Position numbers and translations under genes: made by a program
The notes under the pieces: model-generated
The model's database searches: none
Told to the model about the DNA's origin: nothing
Seen by the model: only the letters and a program-made list of their open reading frames with translations
Shown here: positions 33,660 to 44,400 of the stretch, piece by piece
Layout: the number at the start of each line of letters is the position of its first letter
How positions within the stretch are numbered: position 1 is the stretch's first letter
From: Spirometra erinaceieuropaei
Lineage: Eukaryota; Platyhelminthes; Cestoda; Diphyllobothriidea; Diphyllobothriidae
Reading direction: 5' to 3'
DNA length: 64,000 nucleotides
Assembly: GCA_902702965.1 (NCBI GenBank)
Contig: CACRXP010000002.1
Coordinates: 4,650,724-4,714,723, forward strand

Positions 33660-35435
33660 CAGTCGTAGTGCATATAGAGGGGCCAGATATCGTTGGTGAA
33701 AATAACGTCTAGTACTTCAATTGTATAGGCTGAAGTGTGGTGAGTTTTTAAAACTCGAGGAACCCACTTGTTCAAATTTACACATACAAATGTAAAAACC
33801 CTATGAAGTATATCCAAAACGCCTCAGCCGTTTGAACGTGTCGAAGGCTCTGAATAACTTCTGATCATCGGGGATTTTCATCCTTATTTTCCTAGACTGT
33901 GGTTTGCCCGCGAGTTGGCTCCCTAGTGAGTTAAACTGCACCAATTAACAAGTTGAGCTTTACCGAAGTTTCTGACGAAATGCGACACGATTTTATTTTT
34001 TAAAAGTGTAGGAAGTAATTCCCTGCGTATAGTCCCGACGCCAATGCCAGAGGGAGCATTTGTGAAGTTGCATCTATGATGAATTAATCCCGGTTAGAGC
34101 GCAGAATACTATCTTTGTGCACAGTTATGGTCAGGTAATTAAAGTTAAGTGAGCACGATAAACCGTACAAATAAACTGCTGCGGTTAAGCATTGCATGAG
34201 CGCAGCGACCGTTTTCCCACCGATTTTGGCTGCAGAATGAAGTTATATGACTATCACTGTTCGTATGTTCATGGATATCATAAAAACACAATAAGCCTGC
34301 ATGGGGACGGACTGTGTATGTCTCTTCATCGTAACATGTTAGTTTGACAAACATATAGTATGGACGCATTTTACGGAACTTCTGTTCTTTCGGGGATTTC
34401 TGATGTCCTATATCGGCAGTATTCGTACCGCAGAAGGTTTCTATAAGGTCAACTAGCTATCAATGCGCAGGCTTTGGAATAATCGGACACTATATTTGGT
34501 TTATTATGACTATTTCTGTTTCAGTTAGGTATTTGATCGTTTGAATAACCCGTCCTTCCTAACAAAGGTTTTACTTCAAGGTCATTTTTAAAACTCTAAA
34601 AAGTATGCTTTCATATTCCACCTATCGAACACAACAGGCTTTGATTATATTCGACACTCATTTCCACCGATGCGTCAATTGGGGCTTACTAAGGTAACGT
34701 ATTTAGTCGTTTTCATCAACGGTGTACATTTCCTCGATCCTTGTTCCTTATGTCCATTTCAGCACCTAACGTTCACTCAGTGCCGTAAAACATGGCCTCT
34801 GTTCACTTGAAAACTTGTATTTTCAAGTATGGTTAGAGAAAATAACCTCCATTTCAAGATATCGATGACGCTAATGAAATAACCTTCCAAATCGTGGTCA
34901 TTTTTTCGCCCTTTGTTGTCCAAACAACTTGGGTCTTCTTGACCCTGGCGCCTTCATTGTTTCCTAGAATGCTGAATAGCTGGATCTATTCCTAGAATTA
35001 TAGAAACAAAAAAATTAATCTTGTATTGAATATCCTCCGGACAGTAATATGTTGCACCCTTAATTATGCACACAATTGAAGACGCCATTTACACACTTTT
35101 CCGCAGTAAGTACTGAGACTCAGCCTTTTCGCTATCCAAAACCAGGGATCTCTATGACTTTACAAGCACTAAAGAGGAATCCAGTCAAACAGTTAGCGCT
35201 TGTACCGAGGCCTTCGTTTCATTTTACGGGATTCCATATATTGGATTTCCATTGATTACGCAGTGAATAATATAGAGATTTTTGAACGTTAAGTAACCTA
35301 ACAACAGAGCACGACAGCGGAGCGCACTAGCAAGGCGGGTTGTAAAGGTGTGTCGTTTCTCGTCACATTCAAACAAGCAATCCGGTCAAAGAAAATGGGG
35401 CTAAATTGTCAAAGGTAAATTAGTCCGGTACCCCA
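33660..35435. other. No recognised gene
   Basis: AT-rich sequence with small frames only and no transposon family recognised. Confidence 0.4.
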
Positions 35436-35439
35436 GCAC

Positions 35440-35570
35440 AATGTCATTCTGCCCATAGTACGCGCCGCTGTGCAGCTGCTGGTTGGACTCGGGAGAGAGC
35501 CCGTAAGGCACAACAGGACCGGTGAGTTCCGTAACACGATCGGTGAGCGCCCTTCTACCATTGTAAGACA
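35440..35570 (+). mobile_element. SINE-like repeat, 3' portion
   Basis: Runs from 'GTCATTCTGCCCATAGTACG' through 'CGCTGTGCAGCTGCTGGTTG' to 'CGATCGGTGAGCGCCCTTCT', then 'ACCATTGTAAG'. The head and body are absent. Confidence 0.7.
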
Positions 35571-36334
35571 ATTGCTTACATTCCTCCGTAAGATGAATTC
35601 GAGCACTGATATTATTTTCCTCGAAGAAAGGGTTTATGGTGAAAGCAATATTTCAGTTGTTCGACTTCAGTTTGACTTTTGGAACTGCCGAAAGACAAGA
35701 ACTGGGAGAAATGCTTGGAAGAATTGACTGCGCGGATCAATTAACGCACAGCAAGAGTATGACGGGAAAATGTCGACCTCGGCATCTCCTGAAAGTAGTT
35801 GCGCAGAGGAAGATAAAACGTCGAGAAGAAAGGGACACGACTGCTTAAAAAAAGAACTTTTTCCGTCGGCATTTTGAAATCCACATCTATACCCACTATC
35901 GGACAGAATATCAGGTATGAAATGCAGTTATGTTTTTACAGTGTGAATCCGAAAGTTCAGATGAATTAGATCCTTGTTCAAGTGACTGCGTCACCTTCTT
36001 CACTGTTTACTAGAGCTGACCCGTTTGCCTGTATCAGTAAAATAAATAAGTATTGGTCGTTGACCACAACCAGAATCAGACACTCTATTTCAAAGCGCAA
36101 ACCCACCTGGAAAAGTGATCACCTTCAGTATCAAATGAAACATCGTTCTCTAGACCAGTCTACATGGTCTTATATCCCCTCAATGTCGAAAAGTCGGACA
36201 GCACCGAGCCCTGATGAAACCTTTTCCTGTCCCTATAATTACACTTTAGGATGTGTAGTTACACTTATTCCGGCATCTACTATCGCACTGCCTCTCTGTC
36301 TATTGCATTCCCAAACCCTGAAGTTTAAAAAAGG

Positions 36335-36450
36335 TCCTCCTCACCTTAACCCTAAAACCTAACACCAAAATGTGACCCCAAAACGCAAACCCTAATCCTA
36401 AAAATTAACCTACGTCTGGCCCTAACCCTCACTAAACCCAACAGCCTGAC
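36335..36450. repeat. Degenerate telomere-like (CCCTAA) tract
   Basis: Scattered words CCTTAACCCTAAAACC, AAACCCTAATCC, GGCCCTAACCC and ACTAAACCC suggest a decayed interstitial TTAGGG array on the complementary strand. Confidence 0.5.
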
Positions 36451-37650
36451 CGAAACGGGCGATCTGCCTAACTCAGTAGAAGCACACCTACTGATAACAA
36501 GTTTCCTAGGCAAGATAAACACAGCTACTGATAACAAATAAGTACGTAGACGGTATCAACTTATAATGTCTGGCTACGAACTGCGATCTTACACAAATCT
36601 TGTATGCTTTACCTGTCCAGCTGGAAACTCTCACTCAATCCTTGCGATTTCCCGTGTGTTTACTTTGTTGCTAAGTCCACTGATATTGTTTCCCGCAGCA
36701 ATGGTCTTCGAGGCCTTTAATGTTATTTCCTCGTTTCGAACCCAGGCAACTGTTTGACGATCGTGGAACGTACCCGTATCTCGCCACCTTGCCGATGGTT
36801 TCCACAGTCAGCCCACGGATATTATAATCCTATCTACAGGGCAGGATTTAATGGTACTAAAAAATTTCGCGACGCCTCGTTAGATGCGTCCTGTCGCTTC
36901 ATAACCTAGATAACGAGTAGGAAGAATGCAAACGGGTGCTAGCCACAGCCCAAGCAGTGGCCATTCGACAAGCGAACCTGACACTCTGTTGTCAAGAGAC
37001 GCTAACACAAGCAATCTGTCTGCCCTGGCCGACTCCAGGCAGTGATCATACGCCGTCCCGACACCCTGGGAGCAGTCACGCGCATTTACAGCGCTTACAA
37101 TCTGACCGGAACCCCTCTCCTTCTCCCCCCTCCCACCCCAACTCCACCGTCTTCAACACGCTGACTCCGTCATGCGGGCGGCGTGGGAACATGAAGTCGG
37201 ATTAACCCTGTCCCTGAGACGCATTTATATCCTGTCAACAATTAGAATGATAATTACCCATGTAAGTGTATCAGCTGATGACGAGTTACTGAAAATATAT
37301 TTTCGCCACCTGGCTTTTCAATTGTAATATAGAAATTTTCGCAGAACTGAGATTTGAGTTCCTGCAGAAAATCAATACAGAATCAACAAGGTCATGGGTT
37401 TGGTTAAAGCCGGTTTATCGATAAAATTAGTAAGTCAAACACAGTATGGGAAGAACAGGGGTAAAAAGCGTTAACGAACACAAAGAAAGGGGAAGTGAAA
37501 AACATGGAGCTAGAGGCTACCATGGCAAGGTTAGACTAATCACGTGTTCCAACTGTTTACAAAGATCTGGTTTCACCCGCTGTGTATAGGCTGCCTCCAG
37601 GTAACGCAATGTCCGAGTTGTTTGTGTCCGAACAAGTACTCGAAGGAAGT
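36451..37650. other. No recognised gene
   Basis: Frames of up to about 89 codons without domains, and a C-rich patch near 37110-37150. Nothing supportable. Confidence 0.35.
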
Positions 37651-37759
37651 TTGGGAGTGGACGGAGGGACCACTGCCAATAGAAGCGAAAGGACGAGTCC
37701 CAGGAAGCAGTCTTGAAGAAGAAGAAGAAGACACGATCGCCGGGACAAGAGCTTTATTA

Positions 37760-37801
37760 GCCTGACGTTTCGGATTCCTGCTCGAATCCATCATCAGAGA
37801 C
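37760..37801 (-). ncRNA. Hammerhead-ribozyme-like motif (candidate), left arm
   Basis: Exact inverted copy of the motif at 37821-37862, with the same core: CUGAUGA, 6-bp stem II, GAAACGUC. See the plus-strand entry for the fit and the departure from consensus. Confidence 0.4.
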
Positions 37802-37820
37802 ATAAGCAGATAAGGGTTAT

Positions 37821-37862
37821 GTCTCTGATGATGGATTCGAGCAGGAATCCGAAACGTCAGGC
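37821..37862 (+). ncRNA. Hammerhead-ribozyme-like motif (candidate), right arm
   Basis: The order is GUCU, CUGAUGA, U, GGAUUC-loop-GAAUCC, GAAA, CGUC, AGGC. Stem I (GUCU/AGGC) has four pairs including one G-U. Stem III is reduced to the self-complementary ACGU, which would pair only between two molecules. The unpaired U after CUGAUGA is atypical. The same core recurs unmutated at 1720-1761, and decayed at 48057-48094 and near 53215. Confidence 0.4.
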
Positions 37863-38029
37863 TAATAAAGCTCTTGTCCCGGCGATCGTGTCTTCTTCTT
37901 CAGGAGGGACCACTATCAAGCAGGAGTTTTCTAATGGAGGAACGCGGAATTTTATTTATTATTTAGGAGCCATTTGGGCAGGTGCTCAATAGACCTGCCT
38001 GTCAACTGCCTTTGCGTTTGCCCTATGTA

Positions 38030-38620
38030 CTTCCATCCTCAAATGAATGTGAATTCATGAACACTATTTGAAGTAGCGTGCATTGGCAAAACATCCTTCG
38101 CCCGTGGCATTGGAAGAGGCTTAGTAGAACTGCATAATATGAGTCTGGCTGCATTTTATGCCCTTTCAATGATGGAAAGCAGTCGTCGTTTGATAGTATT
38201 TAAAATATTGTCGCCGATAAATGGCAAGGATATAAAAACCGGCTTTTTGGATCCGAATGTTCTGTCAACTTTGGTCGTATAGAGTTGCTGCACTTGTGGA
38301 AGACACGTGCGGGAAATCTACGCCTAAGCACAGCTTCTTTGGGGTATGCAAGTTCTGCATTCAGTGTTTCATTTGAGCGAATGTTCCTGACCTTTTGCCA
38401 AAGAGTGTAAACCAAGTTCCGTTGCCATTGTATGGGTACAAAACTCCAAAAATGCAAGTAATGCCCCTTCCAAGTATTATTTTGGAAAACGGGACGTCTT
38501 ATGGGACCATCTTCCTGTCTAAATGCAAGAACTTCCAGGAAGGATAATTGATTGTCTTGTTCCTTCCTCACTGTCAATTTGATCCTTATTTTATAAAGCA
38601 ACAGGACGCAGCGGACGAGC
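38030..38620 (-). pseudogene. Penelope-like element remnant (RT C-terminal part and linker)
   Basis: The minus-strand frame 38601-38200 reads 'KEQDNQLSFLEVLAFRQEDG', 'WKGHYLHFWSFVPIQWQRNL' and further PLE linker sequence. After a stop at about 38200 it continues with 'CHGRKMFCQCTLLQI' to about 38030. This corresponds to the PLE region between the RT core and GIY-YIG; neither the catalytic YADD nor the GIY-YIG is present. It is a dead fragment next to the PLE-terminal palindrome. Confidence 0.75.
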
Positions 38621-39054
38621 CATAGCGAAATTTCTCGGTACCATTACATCCTGCTCTGTTTGCCGACCGGGGACAAAATGCTTCAAATCCCATCTACCAC
38701 GCTTTAGATGTGCAAATATCCCCATCCATTTTACGAATTCTCCTTTGACGAGGAACGTTTCGAATCATCTTAAACTCTCATTGGCAGAACGGTCCTGTTC
38801 CACACCTGTTTTTCTTACATGAACAACATCTTTTTCACTTGAAAGCTCACCAATTACATTCATTTTATACATTTTCTGTCAAATTTTCCCAAGTAGGGAC
38901 TTCGTTTCACTGTTGGCTCCTTTTAATATCTCATTGTCCCCTCGCAGCTTTGACCGCGTCAATTAGCGGGCGTCTAATCAACCAGTCACCATTATCATAA
39001 ACATAAATTGGCTACTACAGATGCCCACATATTCGTTTCCAGATATATTCGCAA

Positions 39055-39261
39055 ATATAGGCAGAATGGTATTGCCGACAAAGACAAGGGAGACTGGAAC
39101 TGCCTTTTTTGGCCTATAGCCGTCGTCAGCCAGCCATAGCCAAACCCGAAGTGTGGAACACCCGAGCCTCCAACTCGCGACCTGTTGGTTTAGAAGTCAA
39201 CGCATCTACTCACCGGGCCACGAGCCCGTTGCCTTGTCGGTTTTCGATCGGGAATAAACAA
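39055..39261 (-). mobile_element. SINE-like repeat, body and tRNA-like head
   Basis: Reverse orientation from 'GGCAGAATGGTATTGCCGAC' through the body, the B box ('GAGCCTCCAACTCGCGACC') and the A-box region ('CCGGGCCACGAGCCC') to 'TCGATCGGGAATAAACAATG'. It runs straight into the palindrome of the family's 3' segment. Confidence 0.8.
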
Positions 39262-39382
39262 TGTTAGGGGGCGCTCACCGATCGTTCATACGGAACTCAC
39301 TCGTTCCGTTGTGCCTTATGGACTCTAAGGCACAAAGGAACGAGTGAGTTCCGTATGAACGATCGGTGAGCGCCCCCTAACA
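39262..39382. repeat. SINE-end palindrome
   Basis: Arms 39262-39318 and 39326-39382 are 57-bp inverted copies with one mismatch and a 7-bp spacer. Each is the 'GGGGGCGCTCACCGATCG'-to-'TTGTGCCTTA' 3' segment of the tRNA-derived repeat. It is a tail-to-tail junction of two copies, the right one reduced to this segment. Confidence 0.9.
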
Positions 39383-40145
39383 TATTCGCAAATGTTCTTC
39401 ATTTAGCTGACGGTATCCACACAGATTCTCAATAAATTCATTTGTATCCTCATAACGTCAGTTCACCCCTATGACCTTGTTGGGTTTTGTGCTATAGTCC
39501 CAATTTGTCCGGTCAAGCCCTAGTACTTTGAGGCTATGTAGGGAGTCCGGCCCATCATAAAATCTGTATCACCCAACCAACTCCGTTTTAATTCACTCTA
39601 AGGCCAGCAACGACGGGTGCCGTACGCGCGCTTCGTGTCCGACTGCCAAACTACTCCGACAAAATATTCTTCATTCTGTCTGTGCAGAATGCCATTCTGC
39701 TTTTACTGATGTCCATCTTCTCCCGCTACTCGGGACTGGCCTAATCGCAGCAGAAACTGGGGTCTAACTGTGACTTTAGCTACAGAGGCAAACGTCCAGG
39801 AATGCACAAAGACAGTGGGACCGCACCTGGCCGAGTCAGTTATCAGGATCCTTCAAACTCGCCTGCCCTGAGACGGCCAAATCATGACGATACCGAATCC
39901 ATTCAAATGGAAGGAAGCTAACTGCGACAATGCGGTCCAGGAAGGACGATGTCAACATAACACTTCTTACTATGCACTGCCAACTCGCACAGGATGTTGA
40001 TTGAGTACACTCAGCCGGGCCCCAATAATGAGGCAAAGGGAACGATGGCGGACAAGATTTGTCAGCCAGCTCTGACGATGCGAGAGTTTGACCGTCGCTG
40101 TCGACAATTTCCACCGAGCGCTCCACTGAAAGGTGAAGTAGACAC
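39383..40145. other. No recognised gene
   Basis: A 96-codon minus-strand frame at 40126-39836 has no recognisable domain. Nothing else was seen. Confidence 0.35.
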
Positions 40146-40149
40146 GATG

Positions 40150-40590
40150 ACTTGCGCGTGAATTAGTTTAGAGTGATAGTAGACTTGCGCAGCAGCTACC
40201 ACACACTCTCACCCACTCCGCACCTGGACCCGGTATCAAGACAGGGCCAAAAAGACTGGACGCGGTGGGGGGGGGGAGCAGGTGGATGGCACAATCCGGC
40301 TCGCACCTTGGCATTCCATTCCACACCCCCTGGTCCACACAGCAAATGACCAGGTTTTTGACCAACAACAACACCCCAAAAGGGGTCAGCCATGCCCACC
40401 ACCTCTATACCCAGCGGGAGCGCAAACGCATCTACCGGCAGGGAACCAGGTGTCAGGGGACTGCCGGCGCATACCAGGCTGCAATGACCATGGTTTGCTG
40501 GTACTGGCGTAGCACATGCTTGCAGAGTTTTTGACCAACTGACGATGCACACCTGCCAAGGGCAGCAGACAGTCTGTACACAATCACCCT
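40150..40590 (-). repeat. Dispersed repeat family A, near-full copy
   Basis: On the minus strand it shares with 46540-46950 the blocks 'TTGTTGGTCAAAAAC', 'GGGGTGTGGAATGGAA' (GGGGTGTGGAGTGGAA in the other copy), 'GTGCCATCCACCTG' followed by a poly-C run, 'GTCTTGATACCGGGTCCAGG' and 'GCAAGTCTACTATCACT'. The poly-C run and the spacing are conserved between copies. No coding or pol III signals were recognised. Confidence 0.65.
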
Positions 40591-40599
40591 CCTGACCAG

Positions 40600-42280
40600 T
40601 TAAAAACTTAAATCAGGCGGTCATCATGGCGAAACGGTTCGACCGGCGTCGCCACTCGTGTATATACAAAAGGCGATAGACTGTCTAAAACAGTGTGCAA
40701 TTACGCGCAATTGTCTTGCCCGATAATTGACTTTGACGCGGTCTTCGGTGTTTTTATCATTGTTCAATCAATGTTCAAGACTTCGCGACAAATTTGACCT
40801 GAATTTGCCATATTCGATTGTGTGATAATACAGCGCGTCTAGTGCCACACCGGTTCAGCAGAAAAAATACAGTCCTGCGTTTTTAAGGAAGGAAAATGCT
40901 CGTTTAATTCTATAAACGGACCTTTTTATCAGAAAATTAAAACGAACGAAGTATGTTTGTTAGGCTAAAACACTCCGCAGCTGAATGGGTGTTTGCTTAC
41001 TTCTAATGAGGAATTATGAATAGTCTAACGTATTAAGCAAGGGCTATTGTTCAGTCAGCAATAGTACACTCGTTAACACCGTTTCAGGCATTATTTGATG
41101 CGCATTTGGTGATTCGTAGCCAGTTCCGAAATTCAGCATTTGTGATGGTAACCGGATTAATGAACCGGTTTAGTACATCCCAAAATCCAGCGCCTCTTTT
41201 GTTACGAATAGTTTTCCGACCTCTGTCTGTAACGCCAAAATTGCTCACGAAGCACGTGCGAGGCAATAGAGAAGAGTGGCATGGGAATTCTAATAATGAT
41301 AATAGTAATAACAATATTTTATCCATAAGCGCCCAAAGGGAACTATCCACACAAAGTTAAAACTGAGTCAATTGTTAAAATACACACAATGCAGACAGCG
41401 ATGCTCTTTGAGAGCTTTCAGATGTGCGGTAGAATTTAAAAACTATCATTTAAAGTAGACAAAGGGTCTCACATCCGCTGTCAATTTGTTCTTTAACATA
41501 TGATACTAATGGTAATATTATACACAAATTGATAATAATTTTTTTCAGCAAAAGTGGCGATTTCAGAAGGAAACAGTGGGGAAACCCCTGAAATCGAGGT
41601 TGAGAAGATAGTTCAGGAGACACATACTTTCGAAAAATTTTTAAAAGAAAAAGCCCCTGCGCGAAGGGACATTAACGGTGAGGTGAGGTTCTTCCTGAGA
41701 ATAATGCGATACTACAAAGGCAGATCATCGAGTGAGAACGAGACGTCATTATAGTGCGCCTGGGTGCTCAGGGTGAGACCGACAATGTGGAGAGGCCTCA
41801 ACAGCCCGGTGGCCAGAAGGAATCCTGGTGAGGGTTGGCGGCGAGCGAACCGGGAGCGGTTTAGGACGTGCGCGTCAGTGTGATTTCGATTATCTGTCTG
41901 AAAGGTGGTTCAGGGAGAACGTCGTGCTTTGTGAAGGGCGCGATGCACAGACTAATTAAATCGAAAATTTAGATGTGATTGTGACAAGCGAAACCACATT
42001 TGGAGAGGGGAATGCGAGCTGATAAGGTAGTTTGACAGCGGCGTCCTAAATTCCCAATGACCCCTTTTCAAAGCTGCTCAGTAAGGAATGGGAAAATGAA
42101 AAACTAATCGGTCAGAGGTGGTTATGTAGCCCCACCTAAAGTAAACAAAACCCAGCCAAATGTAATACGGGACCGGTGGTAATAGGGGTTTTTACAAGTG
42201 TGGCCGGGGAAAGCACAGTCGACGAGGTCAAGTAGTCGTATGCGAAAGGAAAGCTATTGGGATTACGCGGTTGTATTTTG
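40600..42280. other. No recognised gene
   Basis: Overlapping frames of 84-89 codons at 41084-41360 and a 66-codon frame at 41554-41754 show no domain. Nothing supportable. Confidence 0.35.
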
Positions 42281-42289
42281 AGTGGTTGA

Positions 42290-42320
42290 GGAATAGTTAC
42301 CCTAACCCTAACCTCAGCCC
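42290..42320. repeat. Short telomere-like tract
   Basis: 'TTACCCTAACCCTAACCTC' is two and a half CCCTAA units in otherwise ordinary sequence. Confidence 0.5.
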
Positions 42321-42904
42321 CAACAGTACTGTGTCCATCAGGTGGGGCTACCAAACTAAATCAATGTTGAAATAAGGGCGCAGTCTTCTCTTAAGAGCTG
42401 ATAGGCTATTTGGGGATCTAATATCGACCAGCTTGATATTCCAAAAAGTCATGCTGGGAAGCTGGAGGAGGCACTCGATTCAGCGTCAGGTTATGCGAGG
42501 CTACATATGGTGTATTAAATGACGCCGCGGTACCGGTTGATCATTACGTATTTCATTTTCACCGATAGAAGCAGGCCGTAGTTCCGGAGGTCTTTAATTT
42601 CTTGTACTATTACATGGTGGACAGCCACCAATCTAGCCTGGCCTCCTTCAGAAGTTTATTCTTCCGTTCTGTTAAAGCCCAGAAAGTAGGAGATAGCCCT
42701 GACTTATCAATCACGTCACAACACAGACATGCTGAATTGTTGTACATCATGAGGGACTCGTTCCTGGTCGTAGAATTCGACTGCCGCTGGCCCAGAAACA
42801 TGCTTATTTGTGTCGATGAGACAATCACTGATATGAAAAAATGAAGCTTACCGGAACCTTTCTATTCACGTGAACTTTGGGTAGTTTGCCCTCCCTGATC
42901 GAAC

Positions 42905-43065
42905 CCCTACAATGGGTCACGCAGGAGTTCAACTGGGCCAGACCAGGGTGCGGCACGCGCTCAGTGGGCCGCGCACTCATGACGGGGATGTGGTTGCACG
43001 CCTAGACGCGGGATTACGCCGCGTCAACCATTTGTGCCCGATCCCGCATCCTGTTTCCTTGACCC
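42905..43065 (+). repeat. Dispersed repeat family A, 5' module
   Basis: 'GGGCCAGACCAGGGTGCGGC' through 'GTTGCACGCCTAGACGCGG' matches 24710-24830 and, inverted, 51290-51450. Confidence 0.55.
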
Positions 43066-43375
43066 TGGTAGAGGGACGCTCAATGATTGCGCTACGGAAC
43101 TCACTTTTCCCGTTGTGCCTCCGGGTTCTCTCTTCCGAGCCCCGCCAGCCGCCGCACAGTGACGCGCAATAGAGGCAGAATTGCATTACCGACGAAGACA
43201 AGGGAGACTAGAGCGGCCATTTCGGGCTTATTGGCCCTCGTCAGCCAGCCATACCCGGCCCCGGGGTGTGGAACGCCTGGAGCTGGATCCTGTGATCTCT
43301 TGGTTAGAGGCCCAAAATCCCTAACCACACAGCCACGGTTGCGATCGGGCAAATGCAAAGGTACAGGGACGCTCA
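43066..43375 (-). mobile_element. SINE-like repeat, near-complete unit
   Basis: Reverse orientation from 'TAGAGGGACGCTCAATGATT' through the CT-rich segment, 'GCCGCCGCACAGTGACGCGC' and the body to a degenerate B box ('GAGCTGGATCCTGTGATC'), the A-box region and 'GGTTGCGATCGGGCAAATGC'. The span of about 305 bp gives the full unit length. Confidence 0.8.
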
Positions 43376-43462
43376 CTAGGGTCGGCTGGCGGAGGCTGAT
43401 AAGCAAGAAAGGACCATTTGACTCTCCCTTGTCTTTGTCGGCAATCCTAGTTCTAGGCAGAA
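43376..43462 (+). mobile_element. SINE-like repeat body fragment, inverted
   Basis: Plus-oriented 'GGTCGGCTGGCGGAGGCTGA' through 'TCTCCCTTGTCTTTGTCGGC', meeting a reverse-oriented copy at about 43460. Confidence 0.7.
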
Positions 43463-43683
43463 TGCTATTACCGACAAAGACAAGGAACACTTAAATGGCC
43501 ATTTCTGGCTTATTAGCCGTCGTCAGCCAGTCATACCCAACCTCGAAGTGTGGAACACCCAGAGGCTCGGACTCGCGACCTGTTAGTTAGAAGTCCACGC
43601 CTTTAACAGCTGGGCCACGAGCCCGTTGCCTTGTCAGTTTAGATCGGGAATATACAATGGTAGGGGACGCTCACCGATCGATC
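43463..43683 (-). mobile_element. SINE-like repeat with tRNA-like head
   Basis: Reverse-oriented 'GCTATTACCGACAAAGACAA', body, B box ('GAGGCTCGGACTCGCGACC'), A-box region ('GGGCCACGAGCCC') and the start of the terminal segment ('GGGGACGCTCACCGATCG'). Confidence 0.8.
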
Positions 43684-43830
43684 CTAGTTCTTGACTGTCT
43701 TTACACCGGGCTCAGGTGAATGCAACGCAAGCCTACTATAACTGTGAACTTATTAGCCCACAAGTCACCGTCTCTGCTACCACCGCGCTGTGGGCCACGC
43801 GGTGGACATCTTTGGAAACAACGGTTGAGC
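43684..43830 (+). repeat. Dispersed repeat family A, 3' module
   Basis: 'TCTTGACTG' is followed by TCTTTACACCGGGCTCAGGT and 'CACGCGGTGGACATC'. The SINE cluster at 43.07-43.68 kb sits between this module and the 5' module at 42.9 kb. It may have inserted inside one family A copy. Confidence 0.55.
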
Positions 43831-44259
43831 CCTCGTACTTTCCCTGATATGTCCTACGTGGATCTAACCCTAACAGCATATTTGTTCACCACTTGGCTTC
43901 CGATGCATTGTCCTTTTATGCACAAGTGCATGGTCCCTCAACGTCTTGAGCGCCTGTGGATTAAAACTGGCGTCTAGCCCATCAGCAAAATAAAACACAT
44001 TACACTTCACCTTGGGGGGAGATTGCTGCAATGCTCTTATATGCACCACCCCCTCCACTATGCTGAGCGCCAGACAACAAGTCCACAAATGCGTCGTACA
44101 ACGGTTTCGATGTGGACACTTCAAGAAATGAGATATTCCGCACATTCCGGCAGTTTTACTTCCAAACTGATAGTGAGTTTAACTGGCTGTAAGGCCTGCA
44201 TGCCGTTGTCTGCACATCCAGAGAACAACCGATCCCTGGCTAAGAGGTAGGGCGGCCAG

Positions 44260-44400
44260 CTCAAGGACCAGAGGTCCCAAGGCCGAATTCTAGGTGTTCC
44301 AAGCCTGTGGTTGGGTACGGCTGGCTGATGACGGCTAACGTGTCGGAAACGGCTGTTCCGGAACCCCTTGTCTTTGTCGGTGCTCTTCTCGACAGACCCA
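44260..44400 (+). mobile_element. SINE-like repeat remnant
   Basis: 'GGTGTTCCAAGCCTGTGGTT' and 'GGTACGGCTGGCTGATGACG' followed by 'CCCCTTGTCTTTGTCGGTGC' match the body. The head is degenerate. Confidence 0.65.

Larger units (their letters stand above)
37655..37905. mobile_element. PLE-terminal palindrome
   Basis: Arms 37721-37805 and 37817-37901 are exact inverted copies of 85 bp around an 11-bp spacer. Each arm contains GACACGATCG, the GGGACAAGAGCTTTATTAG block and the hammerhead-like core. The left flank (37660-37720) matches, inverted, the right flank of the 1.7-2.2 kb element. Head-to-head terminal repeats of this sort are common at PLE insertions, and a PLE coding remnant starts about 130 bp to the right. 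Confidence 0.75.

Noticed and set aside
33365..33817. 150-codon minus-strand frame
   Set aside because: Half of it is the N gap.
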